Assembly: GCA_002360295.1 (NCBI GenBank)
Contig: DEQI01000143.1
Location: forward strand, 1-5,407
Length of the DNA: 5,407 nucleotides
Direction: 5' to 3'
DNA from: Planococcaceae bacterium UBA3370
GTDB taxonomy: Bacteria > Bacillota > Bacilli > Bacillales_A > Planococcaceae
Below the pieces are notes generated by a model. The model searched no databases, was not told where the DNA came from, and saw only the letters and a list, made by a program, of their open reading frames with translations. A program made the position numbers and the translations under genes. Below, in pieces: positions 5,021 to 5,407 of the stretch. Within the stretch, counting starts at the first letter, position 1; each line of letters begins with the position of its first letter.

Positions 5021-5048
5021 TAGTTTATGAGCATCCGTTTAGAAGGTG
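5021..5048 (-). promoter_or_regulatory. Sigma-K-like promoter of the small coiled-coil gene
   Basis: On the minus strand, CATAAACTA (5029 to 5021) matches CATANNNTA exactly. CACC lies upstream so that its AC is 16 nt before CATA, agreeing with the mother-cell sigma-K pattern of AC, about 16 bp, then CATANNNTA. Predicted start is near 5014, immediately before the Shine-Dalgarno sequence. Confidence 0.65.
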
Positions 5049-5089
5049 AACTTTTATCAATAATAGAATTTGGATAAATATGTATAGTG

Positions 5090-5125
5090 GTATCTCGACA
5101 ATTATTTTAGTTTGAGATACTTTTT
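5090..5125 (+). terminator. Plus-strand hairpin-T terminator without an adjacent plus-strand gene
   Basis: GTATCTCGA (5090-5098) pairs with TTGAGATAC (5112-5120), nine pairs with one G-U, around a 13-nt loop, followed by five T (5121-5125). On the minus strand no T tract follows. The nearest upstream plus-strand gene is the oxidoreductase ending at 4729, 361 bp away, so this may end its read-through transcript or an unrecognised small RNA. Confidence 0.7.
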
Positions 5126-5284
5126 CTATAAAAAGAATGTTTCTGATGCATAAATCTAGCTATTTTTTCGTTTACTGTAACAACGATCATTTATGCTGAA
5201 ATGTGTCCATTTCATTAAATTCAATAACTGAAAGGTGACTAGAGAACGAAAGGACAATAGAGAGAAATTAAAGGAGCCATCATA

Positions 5285-5407
5285 ATGTACGATACTTTTA
5301 TTGAGCTAATTGAAGAGAAATGGCGAGATGCTTTTATCACTTTAATGGAAACGATAGACGTTAATTTACCGAAAGGGTTCGAAAAAACGATTCAACACAA
5401 TATGATT
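5285..5407 (+). CDS. DUF1801/YdhG-like protein, 5' part only
   Basis: The first 41 codons of a gene that runs off the window. The ATG at 5285 follows AAGGAG (5271-5276) with 8-nt spacing. The fragment has the early features of DUF1801 proteins: a short helix with EEKWRDAF, a second helix, then LPKGFEKTIQHNMI (28-41), resembling the family's LPEGFEE-type block before the GYVVP segment that would lie beyond the window. These are small soluble proteins of poorly defined role, sometimes linked to iron or stress. Confidence in a real gene is high, in the family moderate. No clear promoter was found in 5126-5270. Confidence 0.7.
   Translation, partial: MYDTFIELIEEKWRDAFITLMETIDVNLPKGFEKTIQHNMI

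Overview
The window looks like chromosomal DNA of a low-GC, spore-forming Firmicute, most likely the Bacillus cereus group. Support comes from the AT-rich composition, strong AGGAGG-type ribosome binding sites with occasional GTG and TTG starts, a CotD-type spore coat gene, and mother-cell (sigma-K-like) -10 sequences. The species assignment is an inference, because no marker gene is present.

Left part (1-1480): a complete Rgg/GadR/MutR-type regulator (220-1089, minus strand) ends at a bidirectional terminator. Diverging from it across 216 bp is a very short gene (1306-1407, plus strand) for a 33-residue basic-then-hydrophobic peptide, with its own Shine-Dalgarno sequence and a strong terminator. 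This is the layout of a cytosolic pheromone receptor with its pheromone precursor (RRNPP quorum sensing, Rgg-SHP type). The peptide contains IIYIVGG, close to the streptococcal SHP ends DILIIVGG and DIIIIVGG. Both promoters carry AGTA/TACT dyads that could be operators. This is the most interesting element of the window.

Middle (1481-2839): a gene-poor leader holds two AAGCGCTT-centred palindromes 70 bp apart and then a GTG-start flavin reductase-like gene (1799-2275, plus). A bidirectional terminator (2425-2460) is shared with a convergent CotD-family spore coat gene (2459-2839, minus), whose N-terminus carries three 9-residue Trp repeats.

Right part (2840-5407): a 529-residue FAD-dependent oxidoreductase (3140-4729, plus) is followed after only 10 bp by a convergent small helical/coiled-coil gene (4740-5000, minus; TTG start, good sigma-K-like promoter). 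No terminator is visible between them. A plus-strand hairpin-T terminator at 5090-5125 could end read-through from the oxidoreductase, making an antisense RNA across the small gene. The window closes inside the start of a DUF1801-like gene (5285 onward).

The left module looks like signalling. CotD and the small coiled-coil gene point to late sporulation, and the oxidoreductase between them may or may not share that timing. No mobile element, CRISPR array, tRNA or rRNA was seen.
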